Shown here one piece after another: positions 1 to 8,274 of a stretch of DNA of 14,447 nucleotides. The notes beneath the pieces were generated by a model. That model was not told the DNA's origin. It saw only the letters and a list, made by a program, of their open reading frames with translations, and searched no databases. The stretch comes from Pseudomonadota bacterium (GTDB lineage Bacteria; Pseudomonadota; Alphaproteobacteria; Rhizobiales; Kaistiaceae): contig JAEZEN010000098.1 in NCBI GenBank assembly GCA_023433185.1, positions 1-14,447 of the forward strand. The letters run 5' to 3'. The translations under genes and the position numbers were made by a program. Numbering within the stretch: the stretch's first letter is position 1; every line of letters starts with the position of its first letter.

Positions 1-1342
<1,342 letters not shown>

Positions 1343-1355
1343 CTTTTAAAGCAAA

Positions 1356-1372
1356 CCCGGTGGCCGCCCGGG
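1356..1372 (-). promoter_or_regulatory. Small hairpin with U-rich tail in the helicase leader
   Basis: CCCGG and CCGGG arms (5 bp, 7-base loop) lie 13 bases before the helicase start codon. On the minus strand they are followed directly by TTTGCTTT. The shape resembles a weak intrinsic terminator or a structure masking translation initiation in the 5' leader. The stem is short, so a regulatory role is only a suggestion. Confidence 0.25.
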
Positions 1373-1424
1373 ACCAACTGGACGGTCTATCTTGTGACGC
1401 CGCCGCATGACTGAGTCAGCCCGC

Positions 1425-1452
1425 AAAATAGGGATTGTGCCGGCTGTGTCAA
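1425..1452 (-). promoter_or_regulatory. Sigma-70-type promoter of the DEAD-box helicase gene
   Basis: Read on the minus strand there is a consensus -35 TTGACA (1447-1452), a 16-base spacer and a -10 TATTTT (1425-1430). Transcription would start near 1418, leaving a leader of about 75 bases before the ATG at 1342. The surrounding gap is AT-rich compared with the rest of the window, which supports a real promoter. Assignment is by pattern only. Confidence 0.6.
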
Positions 1453-1560
1453 CGATTACGAGAAATTAATGACTCGCCCAGCGAAGAAAAGCGGCTCGTG
1501 TTGCGACGACGACTTGGGTGACGTGTTAGTCGGCGCAGCAGCATCGGCATTGTGCGCCCG

Positions 1561-2007
1561 CTAGTTGCTCGCGGGACCAAACATGTAATCGTCAGGTGAA
1601 AAGATGTGCACCTCGTAAGTTTCACCGACTTCGCCCGGATCGCCCATCGTGTCGACGAACAGCGATATCCCCAGATCGTCGGTCTCCGACGACAGGTTCA
1701 CGATGTCGACGCCGAGATCGCCCAGCTCCGTGATCTCGATCGATTCCTCGACGGTCGCCGCCCCGGCATCGCCATAGGCGATCCACTGCACGAACAGCCG
1801 GGCCGTGATGCGATCGACGCCGCCCCGGGTGACGACGAGCCGGTAGGCGCCGTTGCGGTCGCCGTCCTGCCAGCTGCCGCTGATGCTCATGTCCTCGACG
1901 CTGCCCGGAATGGCGCGGACGAGTTCGGCCGTGTCATCCGCGACGGCCGATCCGCCGAGGCCGAGGCCGACGCTGAATCCGGTCACGAGGGCGTACTTGC
2001 GGTACAT
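1561..2007 (-). CDS. Small exported protein of unknown function
   Basis: I do not recognise the family. The 148-residue product begins with a classic Sec signal peptide: a basic start (MYRKY), a hydrophobic stretch of about 15 residues and an AVA-D cleavage site near residue 23. The mature part is acidic, has no cysteines and no further membrane segment, and alternates short hydrophobic and polar stretches (for example RLVVTRGG, ARLFVQWIAY, ESIEITEL, YEVHIFSPDDY), which suggests a compact beta-rich periplasmic domain. The start at 2007 is chosen over an upstream in-frame codon at 2091 because GGAGA lies 7 bases before it and the signal peptide begins there. It appears monocistronic: a candidate promoter lies just upstream, and the helicase promoter lies beyond its stop. 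Confidence 0.8.
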   Translation of the reverse strand: MYRKYALVTGFSVGLGLGGSAVADDTAELVRAIPGSVEDMSISGSWQDGDRNGAYRLVVTRGGVDRITARLFVQWIAYGDAGAATVEESIEITELGDLGVDIVNLSSETDDLGISLFVDTMGDPGEVGETYEVHIFSPDDYMFGPASN

Positions 2008-2039
2008 CAGGCAATCTCCGAAGTCGGTGCTGGCGGCGG

Positions 2040-2067
2040 AAAATAGCGGAAATCGCCGGAACGTCCA
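2040..2067 (-). promoter_or_regulatory. Candidate promoter of the small exported protein gene
   Basis: On the minus strand TGGACG (2062-2067) and TATTTT (2040-2045) are separated by 16 bases, the same spacing and -10 element as the helicase promoter. Transcription would start near 2033, about 25 bases before the ATG at 2007. Each hexamer matches consensus at four of six positions, so confidence is modest. Confidence 0.35.
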
Positions 2068-2074
2068 CCCACGG

Positions 2075-2106
2075 CCGCCACGCGTCCGCACCGGCCGGCG
2101 TGGCGG
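2075..2106 (-). terminator. GC-rich stem-loop after parE
   Basis: CCGCCACGC (2075-2083) and GCGTGGCGG (2098-2106) form a perfect 9-bp stem with a 14-base loop, starting 38 bases after the parE stop. No T-run follows on either strand, so it is not a canonical intrinsic terminator. It could act as an mRNA 3' end stabiliser or a weak, factor-assisted terminator. It sits just upstream of the candidate promoter of the next gene. Confidence 0.35.
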
Positions 2107-2144
2107 AGGCGCGGTAATGGAGCGCGGCGCCCGGGCCGCCCGCG

Positions 2145-4202
2145 TCAGATGTCGAGATCGACGGAGGCGAACTCGGCATTCTCCTGGATGAAGCGGAACC
2201 GCTCCTCGGGCTTGTTCCCCATCAGGTTCTCGACGCGCTCACCGGTCGCCTTGTCCTCGACGATCTCGACCCGGAGCAGGATGCGCTTGCCCGGGTCCAT
2301 GGTGGTCTCCTTGAGCTGGCTGGGGAGCATCTCGCCCAGGCCCTTGAAGCGGCTCACCTCGACCTTGGCGTTGCTCTTGAACTCGCGCTTCAGGAGCTCG
2401 TCGCGATGGCGCTCGTCGCGGGCATAGACGCTCCGGCCGCCCTGGGTGAGGCGGAAGAGCGGCGGCACGGCGAGATAGAGGTGGCCGTTCCGCACCAGGT
2501 CCGGCGTCTCGCGATAGAAGAAGGTGATGAGCAGCGACGCGATGTGGGCGCCGTCGACATCCGCGTCGGTCATGACGATCACCCGGTCGTAGCGGAGGTC
2601 CTCGTCGCGGTAGCGGCTGCCGGTGCCGACGCCGAGGGCCTGCATCAGGTCGGCAAGCTGCTGGTTCTGGGTCAGCTTCTCCTTGCCGGCACTGGCGACG
2701 TTGAGGATCTTGCCGCGGAGCGGCAGGACCGCCTGCGTCGCCCGGTTGCGCGCCTGCTTGGCCGAGCCGCCGGCCGAATCGCCCTCGACGATGAAGATCT
2801 CGGTGTCGCGCCGGTCGCGGCTCGAGCAGTCGGCGAGCTTCCCCGGCAGACGCAGCTTCCGCGAGGCGTTCTGGCGCCCGACCTCCTTCTCCTGGCGGCG
2901 GCGAAGGCGCTCCTCGGCCCGCTCGATCACCCAGTCGAGAAGCTTGGAGGCTTCGTTCGGGGCGCCGGCGAGCCAGTGGTCGAAGGGATCGCGGATGGCG
3001 TTCTCGACGATGCGCGTGGCGGCTGCCGTGGCCAGCCGGTCCTTGGTCTGGCCGACGAATTCCGGCTCGCGGATGAAGACCGACAGGAGGCCGGCGGCGG
3101 ACACCATCACGTCGTCGGCGGTGATGACCGCGGCGCGCTTGTTGCCGGCGCGTTCGGCGTGGTCCTTGAGCCCGCGCAGCATCGCGGCGCGGAGGCCCGC
3201 CTCGTGCGTGCCGCCGTCGCCGGTCGGGATGGTGTTGCAGTAGGAGCGTACGAATCCGTCGCCCGGGAACCATGCGACGGCCCATTCGACGGCGCCGTGC
3301 CCGCTCGTCTTCTCGGTCCGGCCGGCGAAGATCGGGACCACCGTCCGCTCCTCGCCGAGTTCGGCCGCAAGGTACTCCTTGAGCCCGCCGGGGAAATGGA
3401 ACGTCGCCTTCTCCGGCACGCTGGTGCCTGCGACCAGCCCGGCGTCGCAGCGCCAGCGGATCTCGACGCCGCCGAAGAGATAGGCCTTGGAGCGCGCCTG
3501 GGCGAAGAGCCGCTCGGGGCGCATCGCCGCCCCCTTGCCGAAGATCTCCTGGTCCGGCCGGAAGCGGACGCGGGTACCGCGGCGATTGTGAACCTCACCG
3601 AGGTCCTCGAGCGGGCCGAGGGGGGCGCCGCGGGCGAAGCGCTGACGGTAGAGGCGGCGGCCGCGGGCGACCTCGACCTCGAGCGATTCCGACAGGGCGT
3701 TCACCACCGAGATGCCTACGCCGTGCAGGCCGCCGGATGTCTCGTAGACCTTCGAATCGAACTTTCCCCCGGCGTGAAGGGTGGTCATGATGACTTCGAG
3801 TGCAGACTTCTCGCGGAACTTCGGGTGCGGGTCGACGGGGATACCGCGTCCGTTGTCGGTCACGGTGACGAAGCCGTCGGCCTCGAGTTCGACCTCGATC
3901 CAGTTGGCATGGCCGGCCACCGCCTCGTCCATGGCGTTGTCGATGACCTCGGCGAAGAGATGGTGGAGACCTTTCTCGTCGGTGCCGCCGATATACATGC
4001 CGGGTCGGCGGCGTACCGGCTCGAGCCCCTCCAGCACCTCGATGTCGGCGGCCGAATAGTCGCTGTCGGCGGCAGGCACGGCGGCGGACTTCCGCGGCGG
4101 GGCAGGCCTTTCGGCGCGCACCGGCCTGGGCGCGGACGGCCGGTCCACGGCGGCAAAGAGGTCGTCGTCGGTCTTCTGGCGGGCAGGTCTGGTGGAAGCC
4201 AT
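2145..4202 (-). CDS. parE: DNA topoisomerase IV subunit B (ParE)
   Basis: ATPase subunit of topoisomerase IV, which with ParC decatenates replicated chromosomes. The 685-residue product has a GHKL ATPase domain: the EVIDNAMDEA box (Glu about 85, Asn about 89), VTDNGRGIP (about 114-122), and the ATP lid GGLHGVGISVVNALS. The transducer segment has the QTK loop (FVGQTKDRL). The TOPRIM domain has EGDSAGGSA (about residue 471), LRGKILNV and the metal-binding TDADVDGAH (about 543). A short C-terminal region with FKGLGEM follows. The absence of a GyrB-type insert and the sequence flavour favour ParE over GyrB. The ATG at 4202 (MASTRPARQK) is preferred; a GTG at 4223 would add seven residues, and neither has a strong ribosome site. 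About 45 residues of Pro/Ala/Arg-rich N-terminal extension precede the ATPase domain, as in other alphaproteobacteria. Confidence 0.95.
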   Translation of the reverse strand: MASTRPARQKTDDDLFAAVDRPSAPRPVRAERPAPPRKSAAVPAADSDYSAADIEVLEGLEPVRRRPGMYIGGTDEKGLHHLFAEVIDNAMDEAVAGHANWIEVELEADGFVTVTDNGRGIPVDPHPKFREKSALEVIMTTLHAGGKFDSKVYETSGGLHGVGISVVNALSESLEVEVARGRRLYRQRFARGAPLGPLEDLGEVHNRRGTRVRFRPDQEIFGKGAAMRPERLFAQARSKAYLFGGVEIRWRCDAGLVAGTSVPEKATFHFPGGLKEYLAAELGEERTVVPIFAGRTEKTSGHGAVEWAVAWFPGDGFVRSYCNTIPTGDGGTHEAGLRAAMLRGLKDHAERAGNKRAAVITADDVMVSAAGLLSVFIREPEFVGQTKDRLATAAATRIVENAIRDPFDHWLAGAPNEASKLLDWVIERAEERLRRRQEKEVGRQNASRKLRLPGKLADCSSRDRRDTEIFIVEGDSAGGSAKQARNRATQAVLPLRGKILNVASAGKEKLTQNQQLADLMQALGVGTGSRYRDEDLRYDRVIVMTDADVDGAHIASLLITFFYRETPDLVRNGHLYLAVPPLFRLTQGGRSVYARDERHRDELLKREFKSNAKVEVSRFKGLGEMLPSQLKETTMDPGKRILLRVEIVEDKATGERVENLMGNKPEERFRFIQENAEFASVDLDI

Positions 4203-4350
4203 GAACGTGGGGTCTCTGGACACGAATCAGCGGCAGTCTGGCATTTTTTGATAGCCGTAGGGTTAGCGCGGATCACCCCGGGCGAGGGCGGCGTCGCGAT
4301 GCGGGCCAAGCGGGGCGAGGACCCGCACGACGCGTCGTCGGCAAGGGGCG

Positions 4351-4971
4351 TCAGTCTCCCGCCATGCCGATCAGCTGCTCGACGGTCGGCAGCATGTTGC
4401 CGACGACCACGGCGTAGCCCTCGGCATTCAGGTGCCGGCCGATGTCGCCATTGACCGTGTAGCGGCCGCGCTTCCGCCCGAGGGTGGTCACGCCATCGAA
4501 GAAGTCGGCATAGTAGAGCGCGCCGTTCCGCGCCGCGATCTCCGAGAAGTCGTTCGGCGCGAAGCCGACGAGCAGGACTTCGAGGCCGCGGGCGCGAAGG
4601 TCGGCGACGATGCGGTCGAGATTGGCCGCGATGGCAACCGCCGGCACGCCCTTCCGCCAGTCGTTCCGGCCGAGGAAGACGATCGCCGCATCCGCGCCAT
4701 CGGCGAGCGCCTCGTCGAGGCCGGCCATCCCCTCCGCGGTCATGTCGCCGTTCCGACCGGCGTTGACGATCGTCGCGTCATGACCCTTGGCGCGCAGCTG
4801 CGCCTCCATCTGTGCCGGATAGGTCTCGCTGCGTTCGACGCGGTAGCCATAGGTGTTGCTGTCGCCGATCGCGACGATGCGTAGGGGTTCGGCCGTCGCC
4901 GCGCCGAGGCCGAGCAGCATCGCCAGCCCCGTGGCGCCGGCAACAAACGCATGCCGCAGACTACCGGCCAC
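4351..4971 (-). CDS. Exported SGNH/GDSL-type hydrolase (arylesterase/lysophospholipase-like)
   Basis: Probable periplasmic esterase or thioesterase of the SGNH fold; the substrate cannot be told from sequence. The product is 206 residues. A signal peptide runs to about residue 27 (LGAATA-EP). Block I is GDSN with nucleophile Ser38, block II supplies Gly72 (NAGRNGD), block III is GRND with Asn103, and His180 lies in a RHLNAEGY context. The usual DxxH arrangement is changed: the nearest Asp is residue 176, giving DxxxH. The GTG start at 4971 is chosen because GGGAG lies 7 bases upstream and it begins directly at the signal peptide; an ATG at 5013 in the same frame has no good ribosome site. It lies 148 bases downstream of the parE start on the same strand, so it may share a transcript with parE. 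Confidence 0.85.
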   Translation of the reverse strand: MAGSLRHAFVAGATGLAMLLGLGAATAEPLRIVAIGDSNTYGYRVERSETYPAQMEAQLRAKGHDATIVNAGRNGDMTAEGMAGLDEALADGADAAIVFLGRNDWRKGVPAVAIAANLDRIVADLRARGLEVLLVGFAPNDFSEIAARNGALYYADFFDGVTTLGRKRGRYTVNGDIGRHLNAEGYAVVVGNMLPTVEQLIGMAGD

Positions 4972-5039
4972 GCGCGGTCTCCCTCGAATCCGCCCCCATG
5001 GGGTGATTCCCATCCCCGGGGGTCACGATTTCGCATTGC

Positions 5040-5055
5040 GCTTGCCGGCGCAAGC
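5040..5055. promoter_or_regulatory. Inverted repeat in a divergent intergenic region
   Basis: GCTTGC-CGGC-GCAAGC is a perfect 6-bp inverted repeat with a 4-base centre. It sits in the 127-base gap between the divergent SGNH hydrolase (start 4971) and PLP-enzyme (start 5099) genes. The position suits an operator for either promoter or a small leader hairpin. No convincing -35/-10 pair was found in the gap. Confidence 0.25.
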
Positions 5056-5098
5056 TGCCTCGCATAGGGGAACCCCGGTTGCCCGCAAGAGGAATCCC

Positions 5099-6256
5099 AT
5101 GTCCGCCGAAACGATCGAGCGCACCGGAGCCGCAACGCCATGGACCCGACTGCCCGTCGCGACGCCGGGGCTTGTGGTCGACCTCGACATCCTCGACCGC
5201 AATCTTGACGAGATGGCGGCGATCGCCCGCGAGACGGGGGTGGAACTCTTCCCGCATGCCAAGACCCACCGGATGGCGAAGCTCGGCGTCCGGCAGATCG
5301 CGCATGGGGCCGACGGCCTGTGCGTCGCCAAGCTGGGCGAGGCGGAGGCCTTCGCCGATGCCGGCGTGCGGCGGCTGTTCGTCGCCAATCCGATCGTCGG
5401 CGCCGACAAGGCGGAACGGGCGCTGGCGCTCCACCGGCGGAGCGACCTGCTCCTCGCCGCCGACGGGATCGAGGCCGCGAACGCCATCGGCGCCGCCTTT
5501 TCGGCCGCAGGGGAGACCGCACGCCTGATGCTCGCCGTCGATTCCGGCCTCGGGCGCGAGGGCGTGACCGCCGCCGGCGCCCCGGACGTCGCCGCCGCGA
5601 TCCATGCCGTCCCTGGCGTGGACCTCGTCGGCATCTACACCCACGAGGGTCACACCTACGCCGCGACCGGCCCGGAGGACCTCGTCGCCCGTGCCCGGGC
5701 GGCCGGCGAGTTCATGGTCGGCGTCGCCGCCTCCATCCGGTCCCGTGGCGTGCCGCTGCCGATCGTGTCGCTCGGCGCCTCGGCCTCGGCGCGTGCCGTG
5801 GCCCGCGTGCCGGGCGTCACCCAGATCCGTCCCGGCATCTACGCCTTCAACGACGTCGGCCAGATCGCCCTCGGCAACGCCAGCCTCGCCACGACCGCGG
5901 TCCGGGTGATCGCGACCGTCACCAGCCATCCCGAGCCGGCCCGGGCCTGCATCGACGCCGGCTCCAAGGCGCTCAGCACCGACCTCGTCGGCGCCGCCGC
6001 CCATCGCGACGCCTTCCCCGGCCACGGGCTCATCGTCAACGCGTCGGGCTGGGTGATCGAGCGCATGTCCGAAGAGCACGGCTGGCTCCGCTGGCACGGA
6101 GCGGGAGCGCCGACCCCGCTGCCGGTCGGCAGCCGCCTTGAAGTCGTGCCCAACCACGTCTGCATGGCCTTCGTGATGCTCCGGCGCGCGGCCCTGGTGA
6201 AGGACGGGGCGGTCGTGGACCATGCCGAGGGTTTCGGCGCGGGCGCATCGGAATAG
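5099..6256 (+). CDS. Fold-type III PLP enzyme, D-serine dehydratase / D-threonine aldolase family
   Basis: Predicted cytoplasmic pyridoxal-phosphate and metal-dependent enzyme acting on a D-hydroxy amino acid (D-serine deamination or D-threonine-type aldol cleavage). The 385-residue protein has an alanine-racemase-like barrel with the PLP lysine in HAKTHR (Lys55), a substrate/cofactor segment with GIYTHEGHTY, and the C-terminal metal pair in VPNHVC (His353, Cys355). His plus Cys matches the zinc site of eukaryote-type D-serine dehydratase; characterised D-threonine aldolases carry His plus Asp there. The first option is therefore slightly favoured, but the substrate is not settled. The ATG at 5099 has AGAGGA just upstream (5088-5093); the frame remains open to 4853 but that stretch is antisense to the SGNH gene. 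Its stop codon overlaps the ribosome site of the next gene, so the two form an operon. Confidence 0.88.
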   Translation: MSAETIERTGAATPWTRLPVATPGLVVDLDILDRNLDEMAAIARETGVELFPHAKTHRMAKLGVRQIAHGADGLCVAKLGEAEAFADAGVRRLFVANPIVGADKAERALALHRRSDLLLAADGIEAANAIGAAFSAAGETARLMLAVDSGLGREGVTAAGAPDVAAAIHAVPGVDLVGIYTHEGHTYAATGPEDLVARARAAGEFMVGVAASIRSRGVPLPIVSLGASASARAVARVPGVTQIRPGIYAFNDVGQIALGNASLATTAVRVIATVTSHPEPARACIDAGSKALSTDLVGAAAHRDAFPGHGLIVNASGWVIERMSEEHGWLRWHGAGAPTPLPVGSRLEVVPNHVCMAFVMLRRAALVKDGAVVDHAEGFGAGASE

Positions 6257-6268
6257 GAGGACCACCAC

Positions 6269-6625
6269 ATGGCCGACGCGGTCACCATCTACGGGATCCG
6301 GAACTGCGACACGATGAAGAAGGCGCGGGCCTGGCTCGATGCCCACGACGTCGCCTACGCCTTTCACGACTACAAGGTCCAGGGGATCGAGGCCGGTCGC
6401 CTCGCCGGCTGGGCGGCCAAGGTCGGCTGGGAGGCGCTCCTCAACCGCGCCGGCACCACCTTCCGGAAGCTCCCGGAAGCCGAGAAGGCGGACCTCACCG
6501 AGAAGACGGCGCTGGCGCTGATGCGCGCCCAGCCCAGCATGATCCGGCGTCCGGTGCTCGAGACCGGCGGGCAAGTCCTCGTCGGCTTCAAGCCAGAAAC
6601 CTATGCCGGAGCGTTCCGGCGCTAG
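6269..6625 (+). CDS. ArsC/Spx-like (YffB-type) thioredoxin-fold protein
   Basis: 118-residue member of the ArsC/Spx family, close in length and pattern to the uncharacterised YffB-type branch. The N-terminus has the beta-alpha start YGIRNCDTMKKARAWL with a single conserved Cys13 and no CxxC; the C-terminal half has the Arg-containing MIRRPVL segment and the FKPETY stretch typical of the family. Arsenate reduction is unlikely, because the full ArsC catalytic motif and any ars neighbours are missing; a glutathione- or thiol-dependent reductase is the usual guess for this branch. AGGAGG (6255-6260) overlaps the preceding stop codon and lies 8 bases before the ATG, showing tight coupling to the PLP-enzyme gene. 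Confidence 0.88.
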   Translation: MADAVTIYGIRNCDTMKKARAWLDAHDVAYAFHDYKVQGIEAGRLAGWAAKVGWEALLNRAGTTFRKLPEAEKADLTEKTALALMRAQPSMIRRPVLETGGQVLVGFKPETYAGAFRR

Positions 6626-6714
6626 AGTGGCCCGTGCCGGCCCGCGCCGCGACGCGCTTGCGTGAACGGCGCGGCTTCGCCAATGTGCCGCGCGAAGTTC
6701 AGGGAGGACAGGAC

Positions 6715-7692
6715 GTGGCGAATAGCATCGAGACGACGAAGCTCGGCCGGACGGACATCACGGTGTCGCGGGTGTGCTGGGGCACCGGGCCGATCGGCCA
6801 CATGCCGGAGGTCTACGGTCACGGCTCGAGCGAGGATCTCGCCTATGCCACGGTGAACGCGATCTTCGACGGGCCCGGCAACTTTCTCGACACGTCGCGC
6901 AACTACGGTGCGGGACGCAGCGAGGAACGCATCGGCCACGTCATCAAGGCGCGCGGTGGCATCCCGGAGGGCTTCGTCGTCGCCACTAAGCTCGACCGCG
7001 ATCCCGACACCAACAGCTTCGACGCCGACGCGATGCGCCGCTCGCTCGAGAAGAGCCTCAAGGCACTGAACCTCGACCGGGTTGGCCTGCTCCACATCCA
7101 CGATCCGGAATACGCCGCCAATCTCGACGAGGTGACCAGGACCGGGGGCGGCATCGAGACGCTCTACGCGATGAAGGAAGAGGGCTTCTGCGATGCCGTC
7201 GGCCTCGCGGCGGGCCGCGTCGACATCATGATGCCGATTCTCGAGCGCTTCGATTTCGACGCCATGATCACCCACAACCGGTTCACGCTGGTCAACCGCA
7301 ACGCCGACGCGATGATCGATTTTGCCGTGGGCAAGGGCATCGCCGTGATCAACGCGGCGCCCTTCGCCGGCGGCGTGTTCGCCCGCGGCAGCGACGCCAA
7401 CCCGCGCTACGTCTACCAGGAGGCGAGCGAGGAGATGCTCCGGCCGGTGCGGGCCGTGGAGGCGATCTGCGCCCGGCACGGCGTACCGCCGGGAGCGGTG
7501 GCCCTCCAGTTCTCGATGCGCGACAACCGCATCACCTCGACCATCTGCGGCGTCGGCCGGCCGGAGGAGATCACCGGCGTCGCTGAGTGGGCCAACTGGC
7601 CCGTGCCGGCGGCGGTATGGGACGACATCGCGGCGCTGCCGGTAAGCCGCGACGACCCCGAGGCGACGCGCAACTACGTCGCCCCGTCCTGA
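6715..7692 (+). CDS. Aldo/keto reductase (aldose/pyridoxal dehydrogenase-like)
   Basis: NAD(P)-dependent oxidoreductase with the aldo/keto reductase barrel, 325 residues. The catalytic tetrad is visible as Asp59 (FLDTSRNYG), Tyr64, Lys92 (VVATKLDRDP) and His129 (LLHIHDPEY). The C-terminal cofactor region has SMRDNRITSTICGVGRPEEI. The sequence type (SRNYG, HDPEY, long GxGIETLYAMKEEG helix) resembles D-threo-aldose 1-dehydrogenase / L-fucose dehydrogenase / pyridoxal 4-dehydrogenase enzymes; the substrate is unknown. The GTG at 6715 is chosen because GGGAGGA lies 7-8 bases upstream and translation then begins at the family's usual N-terminus (TTKLGRTDITVSRVCWG). It lies 89 bases after the ArsC-like gene on the same strand and may share its transcript. 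Its stop is only 7 bases from that of a convergent gene. Confidence 0.9.
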   Translation: MANSIETTKLGRTDITVSRVCWGTGPIGHMPEVYGHGSSEDLAYATVNAIFDGPGNFLDTSRNYGAGRSEERIGHVIKARGGIPEGFVVATKLDRDPDTNSFDADAMRRSLEKSLKALNLDRVGLLHIHDPEYAANLDEVTRTGGGIETLYAMKEEGFCDAVGLAAGRVDIMMPILERFDFDAMITHNRFTLVNRNADAMIDFAVGKGIAVINAAPFAGGVFARGSDANPRYVYQEASEEMLRPVRAVEAICARHGVPPGAVALQFSMRDNRITSTICGVGRPEEITGVAEWANWPVPAAVWDDIAALPVSRDDPEATRNYVAPS

Positions 7693-7699
7693 GCCCGTC

Positions 7700-7924
7700 T
7701 CAGCGGCCGGAGCGCACGATCCTGTCGATCACCCGCGCCGGCTTGCCCGACATCGTGGCGATCTTCTGCTCCTGCGCCTCGATGAAGATGCGGGCGGGCT
7801 CGTCGCCGTCGAGGCCGCCGAGGCCCTCCGCCGGGACCTTGCGGTTCGAGGCGCGGGAGCCGTCCTCGTAGAAGACGTCGAACAGGACGACGCCGGTTTC
7901 GACACGGGGTTTCATCTTGGCCAT
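7700..7924 (-). CDS. Small conserved-looking protein of unknown function (74 aa)
   Basis: I do not recognise the family. The 74-residue product begins MAKMKPRVETGVVLFDVFYEDG and reads as one small beta-alpha domain: two hydrophobic strands, an RASNRKVP turn, an acidic GLDGDEPA loop and a C-terminal helix (ARIFIEAQEQKIATMSG) ending in a basic tail (IDRIVRSGR). It has no signal peptide, membrane segment or cysteine. The start at 7924 is supported by GGAG 8 bases upstream; that site overlaps the last codons and stop of the upstream small gene, so the two are translationally linked. A much longer open frame runs up to 8347, but its upstream part is the other small gene read out of frame. Confidence 0.75.
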   Translation of the reverse strand: MAKMKPRVETGVVLFDVFYEDGSRASNRKVPAEGLGGLDGDEPARIFIEAQEQKIATMSGKPARVIDRIVRSGR

Positions 7925-7929
7925 CTTGA

Positions 7930-8112
7930 CTACTCCGTCTTCGCTTCCGCGGCCGAGGCTTCGGTCTCGGCCTGCGTGTTGACTGCCTCGCCGTCGCCGC
8001 CCTTGCGCTTCGCGGTGCCTTCCTGGAGGCGGCGCAGCTTTTCCTGCTTCTTCTGCTCCTTGGCCCTGGTCCGGTTGCCGCGCTCCTGCTGGTAGTTGGG
8101 TTTGAAGGCCAT
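7930..8112 (-). CDS. Small highly charged protein (60 aa), conserved alphaproteobacterial type
   Basis: The 60-residue product starts MAFKPNYQQERGNRTRAKEQKKQEKL, a form I associate with a widespread uncharacterised alphaproteobacterial small protein. The first 37 residues are basic and helix-forming, rich in Lys/Arg/Gln/Glu, and could bind RNA or ribosomes; the last 20 are acidic and Ala/Glu/Thr-rich. The ATG at 8112 is chosen because GGAG lies 6 bases upstream; the frame is open back to 8277 but the added residues look like translated leader. It is the first gene of a two-gene unit, its stop lying 5 bases before the next start. A candidate promoter about 160 bases upstream gives it a long leader containing a hairpin. 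Confidence 0.75.
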   Translation of the reverse strand: MAFKPNYQQERGNRTRAKEQKKQEKLRRLQEGTAKRKGGDGEAVNTQAETEASAAEAKTE

Positions 8113-8241
8113 GTGCTTCTCCATCGGGAAAACGGGATCGAGGCACATCCGGCCGACCCGATCGCGGCCTGCCGGACGGCACAGAGGACCGCGCTCGGGC
8201 AACCACCCGATTGCGATGTCCGCGCTGCGCTCCAGTGAAAA

Positions 8242-8263
8242 TGCCCGGCGCGAGGCCCGGGCA
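8242..8263 (-). terminator. Attenuator-like hairpin in the leader of the small-gene unit
   Basis: TGCCCGG (8242-8248) and CCGGGCA (8257-8263) form a 7-bp stem with an 8-base loop. On the minus strand the stem is followed by TTTTCACT, a short T-run, which gives it the form of a weak intrinsic terminator. It would sit at the very start of the transcript from the candidate promoter, so premature termination or protection of the 5' end are both possible. The T-run is only four bases. Confidence 0.35.
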
Positions 8264-8274
8264 GCATGGTGGTA

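Noticed and set aside
2406..4454. A 682-codon open frame on the plus strand opposite parE
   Set aside because: It is antisense to a textbook ParE with all motifs. Its product is a repetitive Ala/Gly/Asp/Val-rich sequence with no recognisable domain, as expected when the complement of high-GC codons is read.
4961..6574. A 537-codon minus-strand open frame opposite the PLP-enzyme and ArsC-like genes
   Set aside because: It overlaps two well-supported plus-strand genes joined by a proper ribosome site; its product is a low-complexity Gly/Asp/Arg-rich string.
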